Part shown: piece after piece, positions 1-8,716 of the stretch
Layout of the letters: every line of letters begins with the position of its first letter
How positions within the stretch are numbered: position 1 is the first letter of the stretch
Origin: Sphingomicrobium clamense
GTDB taxonomy: Bacteria; Pseudomonadota; Alphaproteobacteria; Sphingomonadales; Sphingomonadaceae
NCBI RefSeq assembly: GCF_019264355.1
Contig: NZ_JAHVAH010000001.1
Coordinates: 62,001-126,000 of the forward strand
DNA length: 64,000 nucleotides
Reading direction: 5' to 3'
The notes under the pieces: generated by a model
What the model saw: only the letters and a program-made list of their open reading frames with translations
Database searches by the model: none
Told to the model about the DNA's origin: nothing
Position numbers and translations under genes: made by a program

Positions 1-1
1 G

Positions 2-370
2 AACGACTTCAACACCAACGAAAAGCTGCGCTTCCTCGCCGCGATCGACAGCGATGATCTGTCCGACGCGCGGCTCAAGGCGATGGACGAGGCGTTCGGG
101 CTGACCGACACCGGCAATAACGAGGTGCTGTTCCTGTGGCTCAAGGCCGCGGTCGCCAACCGGTATGACCCGGCGGTTCCGCGTCTCGAGCAGTTCCTGA
201 CCGACATCGGCCGCCGCAAGTTCGTGCGCCCGCTGTTCGTCGCGCTAGCGGAGGATGAAGAGTGGGGCCTGCCGATCGCGCGCGAGCTCTATCCCAAGGT
301 CCGGCCGCTCTATCACCCGATTACCAGCCGCGACCTCGATGAAATGGGGCTTTTGCCGGAAGCGGATTAG
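2..370 (+). CDS. M1 family aminopeptidase, C-terminal end (partial)
   Basis: The reading frame is open from base 2 to a TAG at 368-370, so only the last 122 residues of a longer gene are present. The helical segment with 'NEVLFLWLKAAV', 'RLEQFLTDIGRRKFVRPLF' and 'ARELYPKVRPLYHPIT' matches the C-terminal ARM-like domain of leukotriene A4 hydrolase-type M1 zinc aminopeptidases. That domain packs against the catalytic domain and helps shape the substrate channel. The zinc-binding motif lies upstream of the window and cannot be checked. The family call therefore rests only on the C-terminal domain. Confidence 0.75.
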   Translation, partial: NDFNTNEKLRFLAAIDSDDLSDARLKAMDEAFGLTDTGNNEVLFLWLKAAVANRYDPAVPRLEQFLTDIGRRKFVRPLFVALAEDEEWGLPIARELYPKVRPLYHPITSRDLDEMGLLPEAD

Positions 371-461
371 TCCGAATTTCGCATCAGTCTTAACCTGGTC
401 GTAACGCTCTTTCGCTAGGTCTTTCTGCGATAAATGGCATGCAGAGGGCCAAAAAGGCGAA

Positions 462-2798
462 ATGTATCAGGCACCTGACCGTTACAAGCGCATGATTTCG
501 GCACGCACCCCCGACGGTGCGGATGTCGGCGTTGCCAGCGCGAAAGAGGATAAAGGCAGCTCGCCCCTCAAGGACGGGCAGCTGATCTCGCGCGCCCAGC
601 TCGCCCCCTTCTTCGCCATCGCCAACATCGTCGCCGCCCTGCTCGTGCCGGTCGTGCTGCACAGCAAGATCGACAGCTTCCTCCTGCTCGGCTGGATCGG
701 CACCGTCGCCGCCGTAAATATCGGCGCGATGATGCTGGCCCGCAAGCAGGCGATCACCAATATCGGTCGCTCGGGCAAGCCCGTGCCCCCCTGGGCGCTG
801 ATGGGCGAAGTCGTCATCCGCGCGGCCGTCTGGCTTTCGCTCCCGATTTATGTCTTCGAGGGGCTGTCGGGCGGCGAGCAGATCGTGCTCGCCTCGGTCG
901 TTGCCGGGCTCGGCATTGGCGGGCTCGGCCTCGTCATCATCCCGCGCGCAGCGACCGTCTGGCTGACCGCCTTCACCGTCTCGCTCAGCTATTGCCTGCT
1001 GATGCTCGGCAAGCAGGTGCCGTTCGAATTCCTGCTCACAACCGCATTCACGCTCGCGGTCGTCATCTTCGGGGTCACCACCCTGTCGAAATGGTCGTTC
1101 GGCCAGCTCAAGACCAACGCCGACGTCGGCTCGGCCAGCGAGAGCGCCGGCCTGCTGCTCCAGGAATATGAAAAGCGCGGCGTGGGTTGGCTGTGGCAGA
1201 CCGACGACGAGCATCGCGTCACCTATCTCTCCAGCCGTATGGCCGCCCTGCTCGGTCGCCCGACCAGTGGCATCCTCGGCCATACCCTTCCCTCGCTCCT
1301 GTCGGCGTCGAAGGAATTGAACGCGACGCTGGAGGCCGCGCAGCAGTTCAACAATCTCGAACTCGAAGTCGATTGCGGCGAGCGCGGCAAGCGCTGGGTA
1401 TCGATGGCGGGCGACCCGATCATCGATCCCGCCGGACGCTTCGTCGGTTTCCGCGGCGTGGGCTCGGATATCACCGACGTGCGCAACACGCAGGAGCGCC
1501 TGACCCACCTCGCCAACATGGACGTGCTTTCGGGCCTGCCCAATCGTGGCCGCGTCCGCCAGTTGCTCGGCGAGGCGCTGCGCGAGGCGACGACTTCGAA
1601 CGTGCCCTGCGCGATCATGTTTCTCGACCTCGACGGCTTCAAGCCGGTCAACGATACGTTCGGCCACCCCAAGGGCGATGCCGTGCTCCAAGCGGTGGCC
1701 AAGCGCCTCGTCCAGGAAGTCGGCGATGGCGGCCATGTCGGTCGCATGGGCGGCGACGAATTCGCAATCATCGTCAATGACGGCCAGTCGCGCCGCAATG
1801 TCGAGGCGCTCGCCGACCGCATCATCCGCTCGATCGCCGAGCCTTACATGATCGACCAGATCGAGATCCGCATCGGCGTCTCGATCGGCTGCGCCTTCGG
1901 GCCCATCGACGGCGCGACCGTCGACGACCTCATCCTCAAGGCCGACCTTGCGCTCTACGAAGCCAAGGGTGCGGGCCGCGGGGTCGCCAAATATTTCTCG
2001 AGCGAGCTGCAGAGCGAGCAGGAGGACAAGGTCCGCCTCGAAAACGACCTGCGCGCCGCGATCGCCAGCAAGCAGTTCCACCTGATGTACCAGCCGCTCG
2101 TCGCGGCAAAGGATCAGCGCCTCGTCGGTTTCGAAGCGCTGATCCGTTGGGAGCATCCCGAGCGCGGCTTCGTACCCCCGCCCGTCTTCATCGCCATGGC
2201 CGAGGAAATGGGCCTGATGATGGAACTGGGCCAGTGGGTCATCGAGGAAGCCTGCCGCACGCTCGCGCACTGGCCCGAACCGATCACGGTTGCGGTTAAT
2301 GTCAGCCCCAAGCAGATTGTCATGCCTGCCCTGCCCAACCTCGTCAGCCAGGCGCTGGCGCGTCACAAGGTGCCGGGCAACCGCCTCGAACTCGAAGTGA
2401 CCGAAGGCGTGTTCCTGGGCGACAACAGTGCCACGCTCGACACGATGAAGCGCCTGCGCCAGCTCGGCATCGGCATCGCGCTCGACGATTTCGGCACCGG
2501 CTACAGCTCGATCGGCTATCTCAACAAGGCGGTTTTCCACAAGCTGAAGATCGACGGCAGCTTCGTTCGCGAGGCCAGCACGCGCGAAGAGAATGTCGCG
2601 ATCATCAAGTCGATCGTGCAGCTGGCGAAGTCGTTCCGCATGAACGTGACTGCCGAAGGCGTCGAGACTGCCGAGGATTTCGAGCGCATGCGCGATCTGG
2701 GCGTCGACACCATCCAGGGCTATCTCTTCGGCCGGCCGCTCAGCTACGAACGCGCGACCAACATGGTCGCCAGCTTTGCCGCCCGCAAGCGCGCCTGA
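462..2798 (+). CDS. Membrane PAS-GGDEF-EAL protein (cyclic-di-GMP turnover)
   Basis: A 778-residue protein. Hydrophobic membrane segments fill roughly residues 45-205, a PAS-like sensor follows at about 230-335, then a GGDEF domain with an intact GGDEF motif at 430-434 and an EAL domain with EAL at 558-560. The EAL domain also keeps 'DDFGTGYSS'. GGDEF domains make cyclic-di-GMP and EAL domains degrade it; both signature motifs are intact, so the enzyme could be bifunctional or one half could be regulatory. It converges on the histidine kinase gene, with 9 bp between the stops. Several PilZ proteins, the usual c-di-GMP receptors, are encoded further along. The ATG follows 'aaaaaggcgaa'. Confidence 0.9.
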   Translation: MYQAPDRYKRMISARTPDGADVGVASAKEDKGSSPLKDGQLISRAQLAPFFAIANIVAALLVPVVLHSKIDSFLLLGWIGTVAAVNIGAMMLARKQAITNIGRSGKPVPPWALMGEVVIRAAVWLSLPIYVFEGLSGGEQIVLASVVAGLGIGGLGLVIIPRAATVWLTAFTVSLSYCLLMLGKQVPFEFLLTTAFTLAVVIFGVTTLSKWSFGQLKTNADVGSASESAGLLLQEYEKRGVGWLWQTDDEHRVTYLSSRMAALLGRPTSGILGHTLPSLLSASKELNATLEAAQQFNNLELEVDCGERGKRWVSMAGDPIIDPAGRFVGFRGVGSDITDVRNTQERLTHLANMDVLSGLPNRGRVRQLLGEALREATTSNVPCAIMFLDLDGFKPVNDTFGHPKGDAVLQAVAKRLVQEVGDGGHVGRMGGDEFAIIVNDGQSRRNVEALADRIIRSIAEPYMIDQIEIRIGVSIGCAFGPIDGATVDDLILKADLALYEAKGAGRGVAKYFSSELQSEQEDKVRLENDLRAAIASKQFHLMYQPLVAAKDQRLVGFEALIRWEHPERGFVPPPVFIAMAEEMGLMMELGQWVIEEACRTLAHWPEPITVAVNVSPKQIVMPALPNLVSQALARHKVPGNRLELEVTEGVFLGDNSATLDTMKRLRQLGIGIALDDFGTGYSSIGYLNKAVFHKLKIDGSFVREASTREENVAIIKSIVQLAKSFRMNVTAEGVETAEDFERMRDLGVDTIQGYLFGRPLSYERATNMVASFAARKRA

Positions 2799-2807
2799 CC
2801 CGCGGGC

Positions 2808-4754
2808 TTAGTCCGCTTCCACCAGATTCCTGAGCGCATCGACGAGCGCGTCGCCCCGGAACGGCTTGGCCAACAACTTGGCATCGGGTGCGGACGCGCG
2901 AATGGCATCGGTTTCGCTATAGCCGGACACGAACAGAATGGGCTGACCGGGCGTCTCCTCGAGCATCTGGCGAGCGACCTCGGCACCGGTCAGCCCCGGC
3001 ATGATGTAATCGAGCACTACGAGATCGGGATGCTCCTCCGCGAACCACTCGAGCGCATCGCGCCCGTCGGCAGCTTCATGCACCACGAACCCCTCGTCCC
3101 TGAGGGTCTCGACCATGAAGGTGCGAACAGCGTCGTCGTCGTCCACGACGAGGACGGAACGATCGTCGCGGCGACCCTTGGCGATCGCGTCATTAGGCCG
3201 GCTGTCATCGGCTAGGACATCTTCTTCGGCGCACCGTAGCAGCAAGGTCACGGTGGTGCCCTTGCCGGGCGTACTTTCGATCCGCGCGGTTCCGCCCGAC
3301 TGGCGCGCCATGCCATAGACCATCGACAGCCCGAGCCCGGTCCCTTTCCCGACATCCTTGGTCGTGAAGAAGGGCTCGAAGACGCGGGCGCGCACGTCCT
3401 CGTCCATACCCGACCCGGTATCCTGCACCGAGAGTTCGAGATAGTCGCCGGGCTCGACCTCCGGATCTTCTTCGATTTCTATCTTGTGCAACCCGAAGCA
3501 GAGGCAGCCCCCGTCGGGCATCGCATCGCGCGCGTTTACCGCGAGGTTGAGCAATGCCACTTCTAGCTGGGTCGGATCGGCCATGGCCGGGCAGACGTCT
3601 TCGTCGATGAAGAAGCGCTTCTCGATCCCCGGGCCGAGAACATTTCGCAACAAGGGGCGGGCCTGCTCGATCAACTGTGCGATGTTGCTCGGGCGCACCT
3701 CAAGCTTTTGCGCGCGGCTGAAGGCGAGCAGCTGGCCGGTGAGCCGCGCCCCGCGTTCTGCGGCAGCGAGAGCATTGGTCGCATAGGCAGCGGTTTTTGC
3801 GTCCTCGACGCGCCGGTTGATCATATCGAGGCCGCCGACCACGACCGTCAGCAAATTGTTGAAGTCGTGCGCGATGCCGCCGGTCAGTTGGCCGAGCGCC
3901 TCCATCTTCTGCGCCTGGCGGAGCTGCTCCTGCGCGATCTTCAATTCGCTGAGGTCGCGAGCATCGATGATCAGGAATTCGGGTTCACCATTCTTGCCCA
4001 GGACCGGTCGCACCGAGACAAGGTGCACGCCATGCTCGCCGCCCTGGACGACGTCGATTTCGACCGCGCCTTCCTTACCGGCCTGTGCGCCTTCGACGAT
4101 GACTCGAAGCGCCTGCTGGCTTTCCGGGATCGACGAGATGAAGGGCACCTCAAGCACCGGGCGCCCCGCCACGTCCTCCATGGTGACGCCCAACTTCTTG
4201 AGAATCTTTTGGTTCATCTCGATGATGCGCGCATCGAGGTCGAGCAGTGCGGCCATCTCCATGCTTTCGAACACGGCCCTGAAGCGCGCGTCCTGATGCT
4301 CCATGGCCGTGCGATGATCGGTGATGTCCTCGACGATCATGACGAGCCCGATGACGTCGCCATCACTATCGAGGTGCGGGCGATAGGTTGCCTTCGTGTA
4401 GCAGCGGCCGCGGGTGGGATGCTGGAACTCGGCGGGGAGGACCACTTCCTCTCCCGAGAGGGCGCGCTCGATCGACGAGCGCCGCAGGGCATAGGCTTCG
4501 GCGCTCATGACTTCATCGATGCGCTTGCCGAGGATTTCGGACCGCGGACGTTCGAACCAGTTGGCGAGCGTCTTGTTGAGGAAGAGATATTTCTGATCGC
4601 AACCGCAATAGGCGACCATCACCGGAAGCGTGTCGGCAATCGCCAGCAATGCCGAGAATTCGAAATCGGGTGCAGCCTCGCGGGGCGCGCCGGGCACGCC
4701 TTGAAAGAGCTCACCGCCTAGAGACGGCGACTCGCGATCCCCCCAGTTCGCCAT
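2808..4754 (-). CDS. PAS-containing hybrid sensor histidine kinase
   Basis: Domain order: two PAS-like sensors, a HisKA dimerisation/phospho-acceptor domain with 'GGIAHDFNNLL', a HATPase_c domain with 'LNLAVNARDAMPDGG' and 'GTGLGLSMVYG', and a C-terminal receiver domain. The receiver has an acidic pocket 'VVDDDDAV' and a phospho-acceptor Asp in 'LVVLDYIMPG'. No transmembrane segment is evident, so it is probably cytoplasmic. The frame extends upstream to an ATG at 4907, but those 51 codons use atypical codons (AGT, CGA, CTT) and look like leader sequence. I prefer the ATG at 4754, preceded by GAGG. No output regulator is adjacent, so the partner is unknown. Confidence 0.85.
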   Translation of the reverse strand: MANWGDRESPSLGGELFQGVPGAPREAAPDFEFSALLAIADTLPVMVAYCGCDQKYLFLNKTLANWFERPRSEILGKRIDEVMSAEAYALRRSSIERALSGEEVVLPAEFQHPTRGRCYTKATYRPHLDSDGDVIGLVMIVEDITDHRTAMEHQDARFRAVFESMEMAALLDLDARIIEMNQKILKKLGVTMEDVAGRPVLEVPFISSIPESQQALRVIVEGAQAGKEGAVEIDVVQGGEHGVHLVSVRPVLGKNGEPEFLIIDARDLSELKIAQEQLRQAQKMEALGQLTGGIAHDFNNLLTVVVGGLDMINRRVEDAKTAAYATNALAAAERGARLTGQLLAFSRAQKLEVRPSNIAQLIEQARPLLRNVLGPGIEKRFFIDEDVCPAMADPTQLEVALLNLAVNARDAMPDGGCLCFGLHKIEIEEDPEVEPGDYLELSVQDTGSGMDEDVRARVFEPFFTTKDVGKGTGLGLSMVYGMARQSGGTARIESTPGKGTTVTLLLRCAEEDVLADDSRPNDAIAKGRRDDRSVLVVDDDDAVRTFMVETLRDEGFVVHEAADGRDALEWFAEEHPDLVVLDYIMPGLTGAEVARQMLEETPGQPILFVSGYSETDAIRASAPDAKLLAKPFRGDALVDALRNLVEAD

Positions 4755-4925
4755 GACCTCATTAATGCAAAGAATCGCGCCCGAGTCACGCACCTGTGGA
4801 TAAGTCGGCTTTCCGACAAAGCCCAGTTTGCCGCCACTACTGGTGTCGAACTGACAGAGATCTCGAATTTTCCGTGGCGGACGCTGGGCGGGAAGCGACC
4901 CCCACATCCCTCGATTCGGCTAAGC

Positions 4926-6317
4926 CTAACGCGAGTAGCGCACCAGCAAACGGTGGCCGTCGACCAGCCGCAACTCGTCGACGATTCGGCCCCGCTTTTC
5001 GATCGCCGCGCGGAAATCCTCTTCGGTATAATCGTCGAAAATATCCTCGCGCATCGCCAGCAGTGTCTTGACCATATTGTCCTGCTTGTCGGGGAACTCG
5101 ATGATCCCGTCAGGCGCCATGTCCATCAGCCAGCCCACCACCTCGTCGAGCGGCACGTTGCGGCCGATGGCGATGTGGTGAACGACCGCCAACGCGACCA
5201 TCGCGTCGCCCCGCACGCGACGGGCAAACCCCTCACGCTCGCGCTCCGCCCAGCCCTGATCGGGCGACGGGTTGGCGGCGTCGAGCCAGATCGGCGTGAA
5301 GGCGAGCTTTTCCTGTTCGGCTCGGCTCACCGCGAGGTTCAGCGCATTATGGTCGAAGTCGAAGCCGATGACGCGGCTCGCGCCTGCCTCGAGCGCGGCC
5401 ACCGAATAGTCGCCGCTATTGCAGCCGATATCGAAGGTCAGGCCCTTGGTATCGGCGGCGAGCTTGCCGATGAAGTCAGCCTTCTGCTGCTGTTCGTCCG
5501 AGGAATAGCTGGTATTGTCGGCATATTCGCCCCAGACGCTTTCGCCCCCGGGCGGCTGCAAGCCTTCGATATAGGCTTTCAGTCCTTCGAGGATCGCGAC
5601 GAAACGTGCCTTGGGCAGCTTCGCCTTCTCCTTGGCGGCGCGCGCTTCGGCGGGCGTCGTCGCAAGCCGCTTTTTCTGGAGCGCGGCGAGGCCGACGACA
5701 TGAGCGAGCACGACCGGCGACCATTTGGCTTTCCACGGCAGCATCTTGGCGAGGTCTTCGGGCGCAATGCCTTCGAGGGCGCCGCGCATCCAATGGTTGG
5801 GCGCGATGCCGACCTTGTCCCATAGGAGGAGCGGGCCGAGGAACTGGCTGACGAACTGGTAGTGGCCGACCCATGCCTCGCCTTCTTCATAGGGCTGGAT
5901 CGACAGATGGTCGATGAAGCGCGGGGTCACGCCATCGAACTGGATGTTGTAGGCGGTCGCATCGGACAGGGTGAAGCCGTCCTTCAAAGCCTCGAGATGC
6001 ACGCGAAGCTGCGTGATCGCTGCCTTCTTCCAGAGTGCGAATGGCCATTCGTAGGGATGCGAGATAAAGGGCAGCGTGGGATGTTCGAGCCAATAGGCGA
6101 CATCGTCACAGGCGAGCGCTGCGGGGGCCTCGACTTCCTTGAGCCCGACCAGCAGGCCCTTCTTGACCAGCCGGCCGTAGAGCCCGGCATCGCGCGCGGC
6201 CTCATAGGCCGCGGCGGCGGCGCCTTTGGTTACTGAACGAAGGATGCGCCCTTCGTGGCGATACACCTGCCCTGCCCGGTCACGGAATGAACCGGCCACG
6301 CGCCCCCCGTCAGTCAT
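4926..6317 (-). CDS. Class I SAM-dependent methyltransferase with N-terminal extension
   Basis: A 463-residue protein. The C-terminal half carries a Rossmann-type SAM-binding motif 'FDIGCNSGDYS' followed by 'RVIGFDFDHNAL', typical of class I methyltransferases. The N-terminal ~270 residues ('HEGRILRSV', 'HPYEWPFALWKKAA', 'DHLSIQPYEEGEAWVGH') resemble a region found in methyltransferases of polysaccharide or nodulation neighbourhoods. The substrate is not evident. It lies 12 bp downstream of the small exported-protein gene and in the same direction as the sulfatase-like gene, which suggests a shared role in surface-polymer metabolism; that role is inference. Confidence 0.8.
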   Translation of the reverse strand: MTDGGRVAGSFRDRAGQVYRHEGRILRSVTKGAAAAAYEAARDAGLYGRLVKKGLLVGLKEVEAPAALACDDVAYWLEHPTLPFISHPYEWPFALWKKAAITQLRVHLEALKDGFTLSDATAYNIQFDGVTPRFIDHLSIQPYEEGEAWVGHYQFVSQFLGPLLLWDKVGIAPNHWMRGALEGIAPEDLAKMLPWKAKWSPVVLAHVVGLAALQKKRLATTPAEARAAKEKAKLPKARFVAILEGLKAYIEGLQPPGGESVWGEYADNTSYSSDEQQQKADFIGKLAADTKGLTFDIGCNSGDYSVAALEAGASRVIGFDFDHNALNLAVSRAEQEKLAFTPIWLDAANPSPDQGWAEREREGFARRVRGDAMVALAVVHHIAIGRNVPLDEVVGWLMDMAPDGIIEFPDKQDNMVKTLLAMREDIFDDYTEEDFRAAIEKRGRIVDELRLVDGHRLLVRYSR

Positions 6318-6329
6318 GCTTGGAATTCC

Positions 6330-6572
6330 TTACTTGGTCTCGGCTTCAGGTTCGGCCTCGAGCGTTTCGTCGATCTCTAGCTCGGGCTGCTTGATGCCGA
6401 ACAGGCCCTTCACCCAGCCGATCGCGCGACGCGAATAGAGGCCCCAGGCCGCGAAGAAGCCGATGATCGCCTGCAGTGCGATGCTTGCAGTGGCGCCATC
6501 GAGATAGGCATGCGCCGGGGCGGTCATCGAAATCAGGATCGCCACCGCAGCGGCCTTACGCAAAATGGTCAT
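6330..6572 (-). CDS. Small exported/membrane protein of the YLD-LLQ type
   Basis: An 80-residue protein with a cleavable signal peptide ending near 'APAHA', then 'YLDGATASIALQAIIG', one hydrophobic segment (about residues 30-50), a basic stretch and an acidic tail. The motif after the signal resembles the YLDPGTGS-LLQ motif of short proteins often found beside surface-polysaccharide and sulfatase-like genes in alphaproteobacteria; here Pro-Gly is replaced by Gly-Ala. It is 12 bp upstream of the methyltransferase on the same strand, so the two are probably co-transcribed. Function is unknown. Confidence 0.7.
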   Translation of the reverse strand: MTILRKAAAVAILISMTAPAHAYLDGATASIALQAIIGFFAAWGLYSRRAIGWVKGLFGIKQPELEIDETLEAEPEAETK

Positions 6573-6648
6573 GGTCGAATTGTCCCCATTGGTTGACTGT
6601 CGCTCTTCCTGCTAGCGGCCAATTCTTAGCAATTTGATAACCACGAAC

Positions 6649-8253
6649 TCACTGCCAGTCCAATGCGATCGGCGCGAATGTCCGTCCGTCCGGGTCGGGT
6701 GGTTCCAGCAAGGTCGGCGGAACGCCTTCGGGTTCGTGCGGCACTTGCGCCTGTCCGGCGTCGGTTCCTTCCAAGAGCTCGGCAAGGCTTGCCGGCCCTT
6801 TCATTCGCCCAGGAGCGGGCGTCTGGAGCTTCACCGCGAACAAGGTGGAGCCCGCGTGGAGCCATTGCGCCTCGCTGCCCTGGTCCATGCCCCAACGCGC
6901 CATTTCCCTACCCAGGCGCGAGCCATGGTCGCCATTGACGATCATCACATAATTGCCGCCCGAAGCCGCGTCGGCCGCATCCGCCACCCGACCGATCAGG
7001 CCGGTGACACAGCGCACCTGTGCGACATAGGCGGCGGCGCGCGTTTCCTCGGACGAAGATTGCCACGCCGTCTGCCATCCCGTCACCGGTGTCGTCTTGC
7101 AGTCCTCATCGTGGCTGTAGGGGAAGTGCGGGGCCAGCACATGTGCGACAATCGCATCACCCGGCCCCTTATCCTTCACGACGTCGGCAACGCGTTCCAG
7201 CTCGTGCACCGAATTGATCGTGTTGGCCTCCCCGCGATGCTTGAGCGGCGCATGCACCGAAATTTCGCCGGTCAGGAAGTTCCCGTCGATGATATTCTCG
7301 ATCACGCCCGAATAGACCAGCGCCAGCACCAGCTGCCGACCGATATGGATAAAGATCAGGCGCGCGCGGTCACCGGTCGAAACCTCCGCTTCGCGTATCC
7401 CTTGCAAATTCTCGCGCCAGTAGGTGCGGCACGACTGCACCTCGTTCCCCTCGCATAGATCGACGAATGACGACTGCACCACATCGATGTCATAGCCGGC
7501 CGCGCGCAGGTCGGAGAACCAGCGGGTCGCGCCGGTCACCCCGCCGACATCGCTATTGCCGAAGGACTCGCCGAGCTCCCCATAGTTGAGGAACATCGGG
7601 ATCGACGTCACCGAGTGATAATATTGCGTATGCGCATCGTCGTAGACGGTGAAGCCATGCTCCATCAGCGATGCGGCCATCGCCTCGCCCTCGCCTTCAT
7701 GCCCCGGCATCGCGTCAAGCCCGCGCACGCCCTCGAACTCGTCGAGGATCAGGTGGACGAGCAGCGGTGGCTCCTCAGCCACCTCCACGGGCGCCAGCTC
7801 CCGCTCCACCGTCTCGATCCGCTCCGCATCCTGCCCGAGCCCGAGCAGGCTGGTCATCCCGATCACCGCGAACGCGACCGTCACCAGCCGGAAAAAATCG
7901 ACCCCCATGCGATAGGTGAACAGCAGCCCCGCGACCCCGGCCACGAACGGCCAGTCGATCGACGCCATGTTCCAGTCCGCCAGCAGCAGCGCCAGGAACC
8001 CGCCCAACGCCACCTTGATCGAGAAGCGCACGTCGGCCAGCACGATTGCAAACAGCAGCGCGCAGGCCATCAGGATGACCCACACGATCCCGACTTCGGG
8101 CACCAGGATCGGATAGGAATGGAACAGCAGGATGTTGAGCAGGCTGGCCGTCAGCCCAACCCCCATCGCGCCCAGGCCCCAGATGAACCATTCGCGCTTG
8201 CTACCCCGATCACGACCAGGCGCACGCCGCGCCGTCTCCCCCGACTTACTCAT
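6649..8253 (-). CDS. Membrane-anchored sulfatase / alkaline-phosphatase superfamily protein
   Basis: Hydrophobic N-terminal segments (roughly the first 150 residues) precede an extracytoplasmic domain. That domain has features of the alkaline phosphatase/sulfatase fold seen in LtaS- and OpgE-like phosphotransferases: 'VHLILDEFEGV' near its start, 'VAHVLAPHFPYSHD' and 'IVNGDHGSRLG' as metal-site motifs. It probably acts at the periplasmic face on a surface glycan or lipid. The longest frame starts at 8289; I chose the ATG at 8253 (MSKSGE...), but no clear ribosome site separates the choices. It heads the run with the small YLD-type protein and the methyltransferase. Confidence 0.75.
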   Translation of the reverse strand: MSKSGETARRAPGRDRGSKREWFIWGLGAMGVGLTASLLNILLFHSYPILVPEVGIVWVILMACALLFAIVLADVRFSIKVALGGFLALLLADWNMASIDWPFVAGVAGLLFTYRMGVDFFRLVTVAFAVIGMTSLLGLGQDAERIETVERELAPVEVAEEPPLLVHLILDEFEGVRGLDAMPGHEGEGEAMAASLMEHGFTVYDDAHTQYYHSVTSIPMFLNYGELGESFGNSDVGGVTGATRWFSDLRAAGYDIDVVQSSFVDLCEGNEVQSCRTYWRENLQGIREAEVSTGDRARLIFIHIGRQLVLALVYSGVIENIIDGNFLTGEISVHAPLKHRGEANTINSVHELERVADVVKDKGPGDAIVAHVLAPHFPYSHDEDCKTTPVTGWQTAWQSSSEETRAAAYVAQVRCVTGLIGRVADAADAASGGNYVMIVNGDHGSRLGREMARWGMDQGSEAQWLHAGSTLFAVKLQTPAPGRMKGPASLAELLEGTDAGQAQVPHEPEGVPPTLLEPPDPDGRTFAPIALDWQ

Positions 8254-8435
8254 GCAAACGAGCATGGCGCGAGCGTGCGAGGGTAGCAAGCGCGAATGAG
8301 CACCGAGGCGAAGGAATAACGAGCGAAGCGAGGTTTCCTTCGTCCGAGAGAGGCGTTCCCGCGTCGGCCAGCGGGTCGCGAAGACTCGCGCTGCTTCGGC
8401 GACGCTATCGCGTCGGCGGCGCTACACTCGGGCGC

Positions 8436-8663
<228 letters not shown>

Positions 8664-8716
8664 GATTTACCCTGCGCCAGCAGTCCGGGGGACTGATGCG
8701 CGGGTGAACCTGGGGA
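8664..8716. other. 53-bp scar between the two lepA 3' ends
   Basis: This spacer separates the displaced lepA fragment from the stop of intact lepA. It contains a perfect 6-bp inverted repeat with a 3-bp loop, CAGTCCGGGGGACTG at 8681-8695. No coding sequence fits here. It may be what remains of an integrated element, or a recombination junction. The palindrome could equally be a short intergenic repeat. Confidence 0.5.

Noticed and set aside
390..2540. A long minus-strand frame of about 716 residues opposite the GGDEF/EAL gene
   Set aside because: It is the antisense shadow of a clearly domain-matched gene; high-GC codons keep the opposite strand open.
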